Positions 53,554 through 63,745 of a stretch of 64,000 bases of DNA are shown one piece after another. The stretch is from Pseudomonas sp049840615 (lineage in GTDB: Bacteria; Pseudomonadota; Gammaproteobacteria; Pseudomonadales; Pseudomonadaceae). The DNA lies in contig JASGKM010000038.1 of the NCBI GenBank assembly GCA_049840615.1, forward strand, positions 20,939 to 84,938, given 5' to 3'. The notes beneath the pieces are model-generated. The model ran no database searches. It saw only the letters and a program-made list of their open reading frames with translations, and had not been told where the DNA came from. Numbering within the stretch: the first letter of the stretch is position 1; the number at the start of each line of letters is the position of its first letter. Both the position numbers and the translations under genes were made by a program.

Positions 53554-54342
53554 TCAGCGGCGACGCTGGCCGACGTAGTACGACAACGCAACGAACGCGA
53601 TGGAAATCAACAGTATTATTGAAGATATGGCGTTGATCTTCGGGGAAATCCCCATTCGGATGGAGCTGAAGATGTACACCGGCAGGGTGGTGGCCCCGGC
53701 GCCGGCGACGAAGTAGGTGATGACGAAGTCGTCCATCGAGATGATGAACGCCAGCATCGCCCCCGACACGATCCCCGGCGTCAGCAGGGGGAAGGTCACC
53801 TTCCAGAAGGTCTTCCACGGCGAGGCATAGAGGTCCGCCGCCGCTTCCGCCAGCCGTGGGTCCATGCCTTCGAGACGGGCGCGGATCGGCAGGTAGGCGA
53901 AGGGAATGCAGAAGACGATGTGCGCCAGCAGGATGGTGAACAGTGACAGCTTCAGGCCGATGAAGGCGAAGAACATCAGGGTCGCCACGGCGGTGACGAT
54001 CTCCGGCACCAACAGTGGCAGGCCCAGTACGCCGCTCATCAGCGTCTGCCCACGGAACGAGCGACCGCGCATGCCCAGTGCGGCCAATGTGGCCAGAGTG
54101 GTGGCGACGACGGTGGCCAGGGTCGCGACGATCAGAGAGTTCTTCGCCGCGCGAAGAATCTCCGGGTCGTCCGCGACGACCGAGTACCACTTCAGGCTGA
54201 AGCTTTCCCACAGCGTGGCTGACTGGCCGCTGTTGAAGCTCAGCACCACCAGCACGAAGATCGGGATGTAGAGGAAGGCGAAGAACAGCCAGGCGGCGGG
54301 ACGGACCCCGGTGAAGCGCCAGAGCGGGTTGGCCGACTTCAT
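53554..54342 (-). CDS. Polyamine ABC transporter permease (PotC-like)
   Basis: The 262-residue inner-membrane subunit has about six helices. It opens RPAAWLFFAFLYIPIFVLVVLSFNSG, and the ATPase-coupling EAA loop reads RLAEAAADLYASPWKTFWKVTFP near residues 149-171. It ends with GISPKINAISSIILLISIAF. It starts by ATGA overlap with the other permease gene at 54339 and lies 43 bases before the binding-protein start, so all four subunits are co-expressed. It pairs with the permease at 54339. Confidence 0.92.
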   Translation of the reverse strand: MKSANPLWRFTGVRPAAWLFFAFLYIPIFVLVVLSFNSGQSATLWESFSLKWYSVVADDPEILRAAKNSLIVATLATVVATTLATLAALGMRGRSFRGQTLMSGVLGLPLLVPEIVTAVATLMFFAFIGLKLSLFTILLAHIVFCIPFAYLPIRARLEGMDPRLAEAAADLYASPWKTFWKVTFPLLTPGIVSGAMLAFIISMDDFVITYFVAGAGATTLPVYIFSSIRMGISPKINAISSIILLISIAFVALSYYVGQRRR

Positions 54343-55256
54343 GGATGACCTCCCGACGCGCCCTGTTTGAACCGCATGCTGTAGATCATCATCGCCAGCA
54401 GGACGAAGGCCAGCAGGGCGAAGGACAGCGCCGCGCCGAACGGCCAGTTGTGCGCCGTGCCGAACTGCAGCTGGATCAGGTTGCCGATCATCAGCGATTT
54501 ACCGCCCCCCAGCAGCTCGGGAATGATGTAGCTGCCCAGCGAAGGGATGAACACCAGGATGCAACCGGCGACGATGCCGGGCATGGCCAGCGGGATGATG
54601 ATCCGCTTCAGCGCCTTCCAGCGATTGGCCCCCAGATCGAAGGCCGCCTCCACCAGGCGCCAGTCCATCTTCTCCAGGCTGGTGTAGATGGGCAGGACCA
54701 TGAACGGCAGGTAGGTGTAGAGCAGGCCGATGATCACCGCGTTGTCGGTGTAGAGGATGCCCAGGGAGGCGTCGGAGAAGCCCAGCCCGTGCAGGCCTTC
54801 GTCGATCAGCCCGCCGTTGCGCAGCAGCAGCATCCAGGCGTAGACCCGCACCAGCAGGTTGGTCCAGAACGGCACCGTCACCAGGAACAGCAGCAGGTTG
54901 CGCCGGCGTTCGTCCTGCAGCGCCAGGTACAGCGCGGTGGGGAAACCGATCAGCACGCAGCCGAGGGTGGTCAGGATCGACAGCCAGAACGAGCGCTGGA
55001 AGATGCCCAGATAGTCGGCGTTGAACGCCAGACTGTCATCCAGGTCGCGCTCCCAGAGGAAGTTGATGTAGGCCTCGATGGTGTGCTGGCCCCACTTCAC
55101 GCCGCCGTAGTCCCCCGGTGCCTGGATCGACACGGCGAACATGATGCCCAGCGGCAGGACCAGGAACACGATCAGCATGATCATCGCCGGGCTGGTCAGG
55201 GCCAGGCGGTTGAACAGCGATTTGCGTTCCGCTTGTGCGCGTAGTGTTGTACTCAT
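54339..55256 (-). CDS. Polyamine ABC transporter permease (PotB-like)
   Basis: The 305-residue permease has an N-terminal helix (ALTSPAMIMLIVFLVLPLGI), a large periplasmic loop with INFLWERDLDDSLAFNADYL, and the coupling loop RLVEAAFDLGANRWKALKRI near residues 205-224. Its N-terminus overlaps the ATPase gene stop as ATGA at 55253-55256. With the other permease it forms the channel of the second polyamine transporter of the window. Confidence 0.92.
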   Translation of the reverse strand: MSTTLRAQAERKSLFNRLALTSPAMIMLIVFLVLPLGIMFAVSIQAPGDYGGVKWGQHTIEAYINFLWERDLDDSLAFNADYLGIFQRSFWLSILTTLGCVLIGFPTALYLALQDERRRNLLLFLVTVPFWTNLLVRVYAWMLLLRNGGLIDEGLHGLGFSDASLGILYTDNAVIIGLLYTYLPFMVLPIYTSLEKMDWRLVEAAFDLGANRWKALKRIIIPLAMPGIVAGCILVFIPSLGSYIIPELLGGGKSLMIGNLIQLQFGTAHNWPFGAALSFALLAFVLLAMMIYSMRFKQGASGGHP

Positions 55257-56302
55257 TCGGCCAGCACCCGGATGGCGGTGGCGGGAACGCGAACCCGCAC
55301 CCGCGCGCCGGGCGCGTGGGTGGAAAGGGCGCCGTCGCGGTTCTGCTGACGGACCCGGAAGCCGCCCTGACCGGCGACATTGAGGTGGTACACGGTGTCG
55401 GTGCCGACGTAGACGATATTCTCGACCACGCCTTCGAGTTGGCCGTCCTGCGCAAGCTCGGTGCGCTCCGGGCGGATCGCCAGGGTCACCTTGCCAGGCA
55501 AGGTCGTGGCGGCGGGCAGCAGCTGGCCGTCGGCCAGGCGCACGCTGTCGCCGCTGGATTCGCCTTCGAGGAAGTTGGTTTCGCCGATGAAGTCGGCCAC
55601 CAGGCGGTTGACCGGCGCCTCGTAGATCTCGGTGGGCGTGCCGATCTGCATGACCTTGCCGCGACTCATCACGGCGATGCGGTCGGACATGGTCAGCGCT
55701 TCTTCCTGGTCATGGGTGACGAAGATGAAGGTGATGCCGGTCTCGTGCTGCAGGCGCTTGAGCTCGATCTGCATTTCCTTGCGCAGCTTCAGGTCCAGCG
55801 CGGAAAGCGATTCGTCGAGCAGCAGTACCTTGGGTCGGCTGGCCAGGGCGCGGGCCAGGGCGATGCGCTGTTGCTGTCCGCCGGAGAGCTGGTCGGCGCG
55901 GCGTAAACCGACGTCGGGCAGGCGCACCAGGTCGAGCATCTTCTGCACGGTGGCGTCGATGTCGCTGCGCTGTTTGCCCTGCATTTCCAGACCAAAGGCG
56001 ATGTTCTGGGCCACGGTCATGTGGGGGAACAGGGCGTAGCTCTGGAAGACGGTATTGACCGGGCGCTTGAAGGGCGGGAGGCCTTCCATCGCGTCGCCAT
56101 ACAGGCGAATGCTGCCGGAGGAGGGTTGTTCGAAGCCGGCGATCAGTCGCAGCAAGGTGGTCTTGCCGCAGCCGGATGGGCCGAGGAGGGTGAAGAACTC
56201 GTTGGCGCGGATTTCCAGTGACACGTCGTCCAGGGCCTTGAGGCCTTGTCCGGGTGTACCGAACTCCATGCATATCCGCTCGATGGTGATCGCGCTGGTC
56301 AT
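55253..56302 (-). CDS. Polyamine ABC transporter ATP-binding subunit (PotA-like)
   Basis: The 349-residue ATPase has Walker A LLGPSGCGKTTLLRLIAG (about 37-54), the signature LSGGQQQRIALARALA and Walker B VLLLDESLSALD, where Ser replaces the usual Pro after Glu. A C-terminal TOBE domain (VTLAIRPERTELA) follows. It is the first gene of the minus-strand transporter operon. The upstream spacer carries a possible promoter but I cannot fix it. It matches PA0326. Together with the APC permease and amidohydrolase it forms an acetylpolyamine/polyamine import and use block. Confidence 0.93.
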   Translation of the reverse strand: MTSAITIERICMEFGTPGQGLKALDDVSLEIRANEFFTLLGPSGCGKTTLLRLIAGFEQPSSGSIRLYGDAMEGLPPFKRPVNTVFQSYALFPHMTVAQNIAFGLEMQGKQRSDIDATVQKMLDLVRLPDVGLRRADQLSGGQQQRIALARALASRPKVLLLDESLSALDLKLRKEMQIELKRLQHETGITFIFVTHDQEEALTMSDRIAVMSRGKVMQIGTPTEIYEAPVNRLVADFIGETNFLEGESSGDSVRLADGQLLPAATTLPGKVTLAIRPERTELAQDGQLEGVVENIVYVGTDTVYHLNVAGQGGFRVRQQNRDGALSTHAPGARVRVRVPATAIRVLAE

Positions 56303-56609
56303 GCTTGTACCATGCAGTTAAGCAGTTGTTATTGTTGAGGTTTTACGGTTTCTAGGGCCGTTTCACCTAGCTGCGGATTGATAATGACCAAGCGCCGGGA
56401 TACGCAGAACGATAGATCAGGCCAATAAGGGATAAATCAGGCCAAGTTGAAAATGCGCCCTGCCCTGCTGGATTTCGGGCGTCAGCGGGGTGTCGTTTTC
56501 GTGGCTTCATGCGGACGAGCCAATTGGCAAATCGGCCAGGACGCGGAGCCCCTGTAGGAGCGCGCCATGCGCGCGAATCGCGGGCGTGGCCCGCTCCTAC
56601 AGGGAGTGA
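56303..56609. other. Spacer between the transporter operon and the AraC gene
   Basis: No gene is seen. The first half is AT-richer and should hold the promoter of the minus-strand transporter operon. The second half holds a REP element at 56551-56603. I cannot name a regulator site with confidence. Confidence 0.5.
56551..56603. repeat. REP element (GTAGGAGCGCGCC type)
   Basis: The unit starts CCTGTAGGAGCGCGCC and ends GCCCGCTCCTACAGG, so the outer arms CCTGTAGGAGCG/CGCTCCTACAGG are inverted around GC-rich inner arms. It is a different REP type from the pair at 49490. It lies just after the AraC-family gene's stop. Confidence 0.85.
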
Positions 56610-57626
56610 TCAGCCTCGGTACAAGCTCGGACTCGCCCCACTCCAGCGCTGGAAGGCGTGCCGGAAACTGGCCGTCTCGCTGTAGCCCAGCTGCTCGGCA
56701 ATCAGGTAGATCGGCAGGTCGGTGTCCTTGAGCAGTTGCCGTGCGCGGTCGAAGCGCACCTCGTCGAGCACCTGTTGATAACTGGTGTTCTGCTGCTGCA
56801 GGTGGCGCCGCAGGGTGCGGGTGGAGCGGTGCAGGTGGCGCGCCACGGTGTCCAGGCTGGCGGTGTCCTGCAGGTGACTGGCCAGGTGCTGGCGCAACTG
56901 GTCGATCACATCGCCGCGGGCGCTGAGCATCCCGCTCATGCGCAGGCACTGCTGTACGCCGTTGTGGCAGCTGACCGGATCGGCCAGCGGCAGCGGCCGG
57001 TCCAGCAGCGCCGGGCTGAAGCACAGCGCGCTGGTCGGTGCGCCGAAATCCACCGGGCAGCCCAGGCGCTCGGTATAGGTTTCCGCGTGCAGCGGCGGCC
57101 GATAGGCCAGCAGCAGCCGGCGGGGGCGCACTGACTCGCCGAGCAGGTCGCGGATCACCGTCAGCAGCGAAGTCAGGCACAGCTCGGTGTTGAACACCGT
57201 CAGTTCAGGCGCGTAGCGGTAGCCGTCGGCGGTCAGGTGGACTTCATCACCCTGCGGAGTCAGCGCCAGACGGAAGTAGGTGCCGAGCAATTCGGGAAAC
57301 GACAGTGCCAGTTGCAGCGCGTCACGCAGGGTGCGGCTGGCGAGCATGCTGTAGCCGAGGATGCCGTACGCCGAGACGTGCATGCGCAGGCCGAGGTAGA
57401 GGCCCAGCGCCGGATCGTGGTGGCAGTTCAGGGCATTGGCGAATACCCGCAGTTCCTGAGCGTGGGTGATCAGCTTTTCCGGCGTCAGCAGGTCCGCCTC
57501 GCCGATGCCGCTGCCCTCCAGCAGTTTCGGCCGCGGCACGCCGGCGTGGTGCAGCACCTCGGTCGCCAGCACTACGGTGTGCAGGGTTGCCTGCTGGCGT
57601 TGTTCGGGGAGCAGATGCTGGGCCAT
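56610..57626 (-). CDS. AraC-family transcriptional regulator
   Basis: The 338-residue protein has an N-terminal arabinose-binding-like domain (PF12625 type; GLYLGLRMHVSAYGILGYSML near 75-95) and a C-terminal AraC HTH pair with LPIYLIAEQLGYSETASFRHAFQRWSG. It is similar in plan to the AraC protein at 37275 but clearly not a close copy. It lies between the ABC transporter operon and carP, and is divergent from carP. Its targets could be either neighbour. No effector is evident. Confidence 0.9.
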   Translation of the reverse strand: MAQHLLPEQRQQATLHTVVLATEVLHHAGVPRPKLLEGSGIGEADLLTPEKLITHAQELRVFANALNCHHDPALGLYLGLRMHVSAYGILGYSMLASRTLRDALQLALSFPELLGTYFRLALTPQGDEVHLTADGYRYAPELTVFNTELCLTSLLTVIRDLLGESVRPRRLLLAYRPPLHAETYTERLGCPVDFGAPTSALCFSPALLDRPLPLADPVSCHNGVQQCLRMSGMLSARGDVIDQLRQHLASHLQDTASLDTVARHLHRSTRTLRRHLQQQNTSYQQVLDEVRFDRARQLLKDTDLPIYLIAEQLGYSETASFRHAFQRWSGASPSLYRG

Positions 57627-57701
57627 CGGTGCGTCTCTTGCGAGGGATCGGACGGGCTTGCGCTAAGCTGACTCTAGCCTGCCCGCAGTGCCTGGTGGCC
57701 T

Positions 57702-57717
57702 TTAAGTTTGGCTTCAG
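57702..57717 (+). promoter_or_regulatory. CarR/BqsR-type box upstream of carP (one mismatch)
   Basis: TTAAG (57702-57706) is followed after six bases by TTCAG (57713-57717). This is TTAAG-N6-TTAAG with one change and the same TTCAG variant as in the carO array. It lies 44 bases before the gene start at 57762. A match of this kind can arise by chance, but its pairing with the carO array is notable. Confidence 0.6.
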
Positions 57718-57761
57718 GGGCTGCTGTCACTCTGTCACGCCATTCCCATCTCGAGTCCTCC

Positions 57762-58685
57762 ATGCGCCGTCTGCTCAAACCCCGCCGCCTGTTTTCGCTG
57801 CTGGCGCTGCTGGCCCTGGCCGCATTGCTCGCGCTAGGCCAGAGCTTCCGGGTCTATGAGCGCATCTGGTTCAAGTTCAACGAGTGGCGCCATGCTGCGC
57901 AGTGGCAGGAACAGTCTCTCTGGCTGCCCGACTATCGCGTGGTGCTGGAGGCGCAGCCGATCGAGGGGCTGGAGGACAACGTCTCGGCGCTGACCTACGA
58001 CCCGGACCGGCAGACCCTGTTCACCGTCACCAACAAGCAGAACGAACTGGTCGAGCTATCGCTGGAAGGCAAGGTGCTGCGCAGGATTGCGCTGCACGGC
58101 TTCGGCGATACCGAGGCCATCGAATACATCAGCCGCAATGTCTATGTGATCACCGACGAGACCCACCAGCGCCTGCTGCGTGTGGAACTGCGCGACGAGA
58201 CGAAGGAGCTGCACGCCGAGGACGCCCAACAGCTCGCCCTGGCCCTGGGGCGCGGCGGCAATAGCGGCTTCGAGGGGCTGGCTTATGACTCGCTGGGCAA
58301 ACGCCTGTTCGTCGCCAAGGAGCGCAACCCGGTGCACATCTACGAGGTGCGTGGCTTCCCCTACGAACAGTCGGCGCAACCCACTGCGGTGCATGTGGTG
58401 GAAGACCTCGAGCACAACCGCAACCTGTTCGTCCGCGATCTTTCCAGCCTGCAGTACGACGAGCGCAGTGGGCACCTGCTGGCGCTGTCCGATGAGTCCC
58501 GGCTGGTGCTGGAGCTGAGTGCCAACGGCGAGCCGATCAGCTCGCTGTCTCTGCTGCGTGGCATGCAGGGCCTGCGGCGCAGTGTACCGCAGGCCGAGGG
58601 CATCGCCATGGACGACCAGGGCACGCTGTACCTGGTCAGCGAGCCCAATCTCTTCTACGTGTTCAAGAAGCGCGAGGCACCCTGA
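57762..58685 (+). CDS. carP: CarP-like periplasmic beta-propeller protein (SdiA-regulated family)
   Basis: The 307-residue protein has an N-terminal anchor (FSLLALLALAALLALGQSF). Repeated blade motifs follow: VSALTYDPDRQTLFTVTNK, DTEAIEYISRNVYVITDE, GFEGLAYDSLGKRLFVAKE and AEGIAMDDQGTLYLVSEPNLFYVFK. It corresponds to CarP (PA0327), a calcium-homeostasis protein under CarSR control. It is paralogous to the protein at 47916. The start at 57762 gives the anchor directly; an upstream frame from 57708 adds residues with no ribosome site. A terminator-like hairpin overlaps its end. Confidence 0.88.
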   Translation: MRRLLKPRRLFSLLALLALAALLALGQSFRVYERIWFKFNEWRHAAQWQEQSLWLPDYRVVLEAQPIEGLEDNVSALTYDPDRQTLFTVTNKQNELVELSLEGKVLRRIALHGFGDTEAIEYISRNVYVITDETHQRLLRVELRDETKELHAEDAQQLALALGRGGNSGFEGLAYDSLGKRLFVAKERNPVHIYEVRGFPYEQSAQPTAVHVVEDLEHNRNLFVRDLSSLQYDERSGHLLALSDESRLVLELSANGEPISSLSLLRGMQGLRRSVPQAEGIAMDDQGTLYLVSEPNLFYVFKKREAP

Positions 58686-58703
58686 GGGCGCCTCGCTTTC
58701 CTT
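58672..58703 (+). terminator. Terminator-like hairpin at the end of carP
   Basis: GCGAGGC (58672-58678) pairs with GCCTCGC (58690-58696), and TTTCCTT follows. The stem starts inside the last codons of carP. It may also act on the convergent autotransporter transcript. Confidence 0.5.
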
Positions 58704-58706
58704 CGA

Positions 58707-60650
58707 TCAGAATTGCCACTGCACGCCCAGGGAGTACGACGCCTGGCTGCCTTCGCTGTGAGCGAAGCGCGAGTTGGCTTCGGCGAACACGCCCAACTGC
58801 TCGGTGACGGCCAGCAGGGCGCCGGCCTGGGCGCGGCCGAAGTCCTTGTCCACATCGCCCAGGTCGGCGTTGCGGGTGCGACCATCACCCAGGGCTGTCA
58901 GTGCGATATCGTCCAGGCGGCCGTCGGCCAGTTCCTTCACCCAGCGCACGCTGGCGTAGGGCTGTACGGCCATGTGGTTACCCAGCGGTAGCTCGCCGCG
59001 CAGACCCCAGCCGAGGCTGGCTTCCATCGAGTCGTAGTCCTGCTTCTCGTAGCCCAGCGCAGTACGCAGGTCGTCGTCTTCGTTGAAGTCGTCGATCTTG
59101 TAGTGCACATAGTCGAGCCCGCCCTGCGGCCCGGTCTTGATGCCGGCGATGTCGAAGTCATAGCCGCCGTCGACCCGTGCGCCCCAGAACCAGGCATTGG
59201 TGTCGCCGTCGATGCGCTGGTCAAGCAGCACCGGGCCATTGTTCGCCTTCAGGTACACCGAGCGCTTGCTGTCGAAGTCGGCATAGCCGGCGCTCAGCTC
59301 GCCGCCCAGCCAGGCCGGGCCGCCATCGTTGAACAGGCCGTAGAGACCCAGCTGCCAGGTTTCCGCTTCCAGGCGGGCGCTGTGGTCCAGGTTGTCTCGG
59401 CTGCGCTGGAAGTTCAGGCTGCCGCCGACCGTCACGGCTTCGCTGGCGCGATAGTCGCCCAACAGGCTCACGCCGGCGCGGTGCGAGCGCGGGTCGCCAG
59501 GCATGTCGAAGCCGCTCTCGGGGGTGGTTTCGCCTTCCACGCCAACCGCGCCGTCAAAGCTGCCGACGGGGCGCGAGCTGCCCAGCAGGGTCAGCCAGCG
59601 ACGGTCGTGCAGGCGGGTCAGGGCCAGGTGCTGGCGTTGCAGCTGGTCTTCCATCTGCCGCGCCATGGCGCCGCCGGAGGCGGTAGACGCGAGCAGGTCG
59701 GCATTGGTCAGCTCCAGCACCAGGCGCGTCAGCAGCCGCGAGAAATCGCGCAGGCGCTGGTCGATGCGCTCCTGGCCGAAGGCGCCGGTAAGCACCTGTT
59801 CATTGTCCAGTGTCGGGTTGTGCCAGGTAGCGCCGCCGGGAATGGCGGGGTTGTCGGTCTGCACGTAGCCGTCCAGGTCGCCCAGCTCCCAATTGGTGGC
59901 TTCGATGAACAGCACCGGGACGTTCAGGCCCTCGAAGCTCTCTCCGTCGCTGCAGCAGCCGGTGCCGGCGGGGTATTCCTCATTCAGGCCAGGGTTGGTG
60001 AACAGCGGGATCTTCAGCTCCTGGGCGATGCGCAGCAGCTGGTCGCGGTAGGCGCCCAGTGCGGGGTTGTCGACGCTGTTGAAGCCGGCGTGGGCGTACA
60101 TCTTGTCGCCGGTGATCAGGCTGTCGAGGTTGATCATGCCCAGCAGGTTGCTGCGCTGCTCGTCGCTGAGGGAGGCGACGTAGGCGCGGGAGCCGCGCAG
60201 GCCTTCCTCCTCGGCACCGAAGCCGACCACTTCCAGGCCGTTCTCCAGTTCGATGCCGCCCAGGTTGCGGGCGATCTCGGTGAGCACGGCGGCGCCCGAG
60301 CCGTTGTCGTCCAGGCCCTGCAGGGTGGGGCGGCCGTAATAGGTGTCGTAGTGGGCGCCCAGTACCACGTACTGGCCGCTGGTGCCCGGAGCACTGGCGA
60401 TGACGTTCTGCGAACTGCGGTTACCGGCCCAGGTGAAGTCCTGGAGCTGCGTCTGGTAGCCGAAGCCCAGGCGCGACTGCATCAGTGCGGTGGCGCCAGC
60501 GAAGCTGGAGGTGCCACGGTAGCGGCCGGGATAATCGTTGATCAGGGTGTCGAGGGTATCCCCGGCATATTCCCCGTATTCGTAGGCGTTGGCGTCGGTC
60601 GCCAGCGCAGCGCAGCCCAGGCTGACCGCAACGGCTAAGGGTTTGAACAC
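58707..60650 (-). CDS. aaaA: Autotransporter aminopeptidase, peptidase M28 passenger (AaaA-like)
   Basis: The 647-residue protein starts at GTG, with AGAGGA seven bases upstream. Its signal peptide is KPLAVAVSLGCAALATDANA. The passenger is an M28 zinc peptidase: VVLGAHYDTYYGRPTLQGLDDNGSG has the first His/Asp metal ligands, VVGFGAEEEGLRGS the Glu pair, FIEATNWELGDL and a later His (ATWHNPTL) the rest. The C-terminal ~280 residues form an autotransporter beta-barrel ending SYSLGVQWQF. It matches PA0328 AaaA, an arginine-specific surface aminopeptidase. It would release arginine at the cell surface, fitting the nearby arginine-agmatine-polyamine genes. Confidence 0.92.
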   Translation of the reverse strand: MFKPLAVAVSLGCAALATDANAYEYGEYAGDTLDTLINDYPGRYRGTSSFAGATALMQSRLGFGYQTQLQDFTWAGNRSSQNVIASAPGTSGQYVVLGAHYDTYYGRPTLQGLDDNGSGAAVLTEIARNLGGIELENGLEVVGFGAEEEGLRGSRAYVASLSDEQRSNLLGMINLDSLITGDKMYAHAGFNSVDNPALGAYRDQLLRIAQELKIPLFTNPGLNEEYPAGTGCCSDGESFEGLNVPVLFIEATNWELGDLDGYVQTDNPAIPGGATWHNPTLDNEQVLTGAFGQERIDQRLRDFSRLLTRLVLELTNADLLASTASGGAMARQMEDQLQRQHLALTRLHDRRWLTLLGSSRPVGSFDGAVGVEGETTPESGFDMPGDPRSHRAGVSLLGDYRASEAVTVGGSLNFQRSRDNLDHSARLEAETWQLGLYGLFNDGGPAWLGGELSAGYADFDSKRSVYLKANNGPVLLDQRIDGDTNAWFWGARVDGGYDFDIAGIKTGPQGGLDYVHYKIDDFNEDDDLRTALGYEKQDYDSMEASLGWGLRGELPLGNHMAVQPYASVRWVKELADGRLDDIALTALGDGRTRNADLGDVDKDFGRAQAGALLAVTEQLGVFAEANSRFAHSEGSQASYSLGVQWQF

Positions 60651-60796
60651 GGCACTTTCCTCTGTGTCGATTGGAATCGCATCGGTCTTCGATGCGTGCG
60701 CCGGAGGAAAGCAGGATGCAGGCCGGTTCGCCGGAGATGGGCGGAATTTGACGCGTCAGTGACCGAGGGTGTCGCGCCACTGTAACAATAATGATA

Positions 60797-60822
60797 CACG
60801 GCCGGCGACAAGGCCGGCCGTG
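60797..60822 (-). terminator. Hairpin after the DUF1508 gene
   Basis: CACGGCCGGC (60797-60806) pairs perfectly with GCCGGCCGTG (60813-60822) around GACAAG. The minus strand continues into TATCATTATTG, a partly T-rich tail. It lies 41 bases beyond the stop at 60864. Confidence 0.5.
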
Positions 60823-60863
60823 CGAAGCGGGTGCTTTGAAGTGTTCACCGAAACGGTGCGTTA

Positions 60864-61196
60864 TCAGGTGTCGTCGCTGATAGGCGCATCTGGCGCGTAG
60901 CGCTTGACCGCCGCCACGCCGGCATCGGCGCTGGCCTTGCTGGCGTACATCTGGCTTTGCCCGACGACCTGGCCATTGGTGGCCTTGAGCACGAAGTAGT
61001 GCTTGCCGTTGGCAGCGACTTTGACTTCGAAGGCGCCTTCACGCTGGGAGTTCTTGCGCACCGACTCGATGCCATCCACGGCCGAGGTCTTGGCCTTGTA
61101 CAGTTCGCTGGTCAGGACGATCTCGCCGTTGCTGGCGTGCAGGTTGAAGTGGAACTGGCCATCACTGGCCTTCTTCAGATGGTATTTGGCGGCCAT
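60864..61196 (-). CDS. DUF1508 (YegP-like) protein with two tandem repeats
   Basis: The 110-residue protein is two copies of the about 50-residue DUF1508 unit. The first is FHFNLHASNGEIVLTSELYKAKTSAVDGIESVRKNS-type (about 12-47) and the second HYFVLKATNGQVVGQSQMYASKASADAGVAAVKRY-type (about 63-98). The family is small and cytoplasmic, of unknown function, and often stress- or surface-linked. AGGGAGA precedes the ATG. It lies between rpiA and aaaA on the same strand and matches PA0329. Confidence 0.88.
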   Translation of the reverse strand: MAAKYHLKKASDGQFHFNLHASNGEIVLTSELYKAKTSAVDGIESVRKNSQREGAFEVKVAANGKHYFVLKATNGQVVGQSQMYASKASADAGVAAVKRYAPDAPISDDT

Positions 61197-61256
61197 GCTG
61201 CATCTCCCTTGGGGATTGAGGTCATCCCAGCGTAGACGGCAGCAGGTGCTCTGGAA

Positions 61257-61279
61257 GGCGCCATCCGGCGGATGGCGCC
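61257..61279 (-). terminator. Hairpin downstream of rpiA
   Basis: GGCGCCATCC (61257-61266) pairs with GGATGGCGCC (61270-61279) over a three-base loop, just beyond the rpiA stop on the minus strand. The T-run is weak (TTCC), so termination is likely but not certain. Confidence 0.5.
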
Positions 61280-61287
61280 CGAGAGCA

Positions 61288-61959
61288 TCAGACCTTGAGG
61301 GTCTTCACACCTTCGGCGGTGCCCAGCAGCAGCAGGTCGGCCGGGCGCGCGGCGAACAGGCCGTTGGTGACCACGCCGACGATGTTGTTGATCGCCTCTT
61401 CCAGCTGCACCGGGCTGTCGATGCGCAGGTTGTACACGTCGAGGATGATGTTGCCGTTGTCGGTCAGCACGCCCTCGCGGTACACCGGGTCGCCGCCCAG
61501 CTTCACCAGCTGGCGCGCCACGTGGCTGCGGGCCATGGGGATGACTTCCACCGGCAGCGGGAAGTTGCCGAGGATCGGCACCAGCTTGCTGGCGTCGGCG
61601 ATGCAGATGAACTGCTTGGCGACGGCGGCGACGATCTTCTCGCGGGTCAGCGCGGCGCCGCCGCCCTTGATCAGTTCCAGGCGCTCGTTGGTCTCGTCGG
61701 CGCCGTCCACGTAGAACTCCAGCTCACTGACGGTGTTCAGGTCGTAGACCGGGATGCCATGACCCTTCAGGCGCTGGGCAGTGGCTTCGGAGCTGGCCAC
61801 GGCGCCGTCGAATTCGGCCTTGTGCTTGGCCAGCAGGTCGATGAAGAAGTTGGCGGTGGAGCCGGTGCCCACGCCGACGATGCTCTTGCTGTCGAGGTGC
61901 GGAAGGATGTGGTCGACGGCGGCCTGGGCCACTGCCTGCTTGAGCTGATCCTGGTTCAT
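61288..61959 (-). CDS. rpiA: Ribose-5-phosphate isomerase A
   Basis: The 223-residue enzyme interconverts ribose-5-phosphate and ribulose-5-phosphate in the pentose phosphate pathway. It has GVGTGSTANFFIDLL (phosphate-binding loop), VASSEATAQRLKGHGIPV and DGADETNERLELIKGGGAALTREKI, the RpiA signature with the catalytic Asp/Glu/Lys region. PLPVEVIPMA follows near residue 130. Length matches the family. It is divergent from ilvA and matches PA0330. Confidence 0.97.
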   Translation of the reverse strand: MNQDQLKQAVAQAAVDHILPHLDSKSIVGVGTGSTANFFIDLLAKHKAEFDGAVASSEATAQRLKGHGIPVYDLNTVSELEFYVDGADETNERLELIKGGGAALTREKIVAAVAKQFICIADASKLVPILGNFPLPVEVIPMARSHVARQLVKLGGDPVYREGVLTDNGNIILDVYNLRIDSPVQLEEAINNIVGVVTNGLFAARPADLLLLGTAEGVKTLKV

Positions 61960-62161
61960 GGCGAAGGGTCTTCTTACCTGGCTGGGCGCGAAAGCGCCGG
62001 GGAATAGTCGAGAGGGCGGATTATAGCGGCCTGGGGCGTGCCGGTGTTGCGCCGCCGGGCAACTGTTACGGTCATCTGCGCGCGGATTGTTCGGTGGCCC
62101 GCGCCGCGCCCGCTGGAGTAGACTCGCGGTTCCTCGAAAAGCCGCCGATATAGCCCTTCCG

Positions 62162-63676
<1,515 letters not shown>

Positions 63677-63745
63677 GGATCAGGCAGGGGCGGCGCGACT
63701 GCTGCTAGGCTTGTCGGAACGCCGCCTTCTTCACAGGGACTTGAA

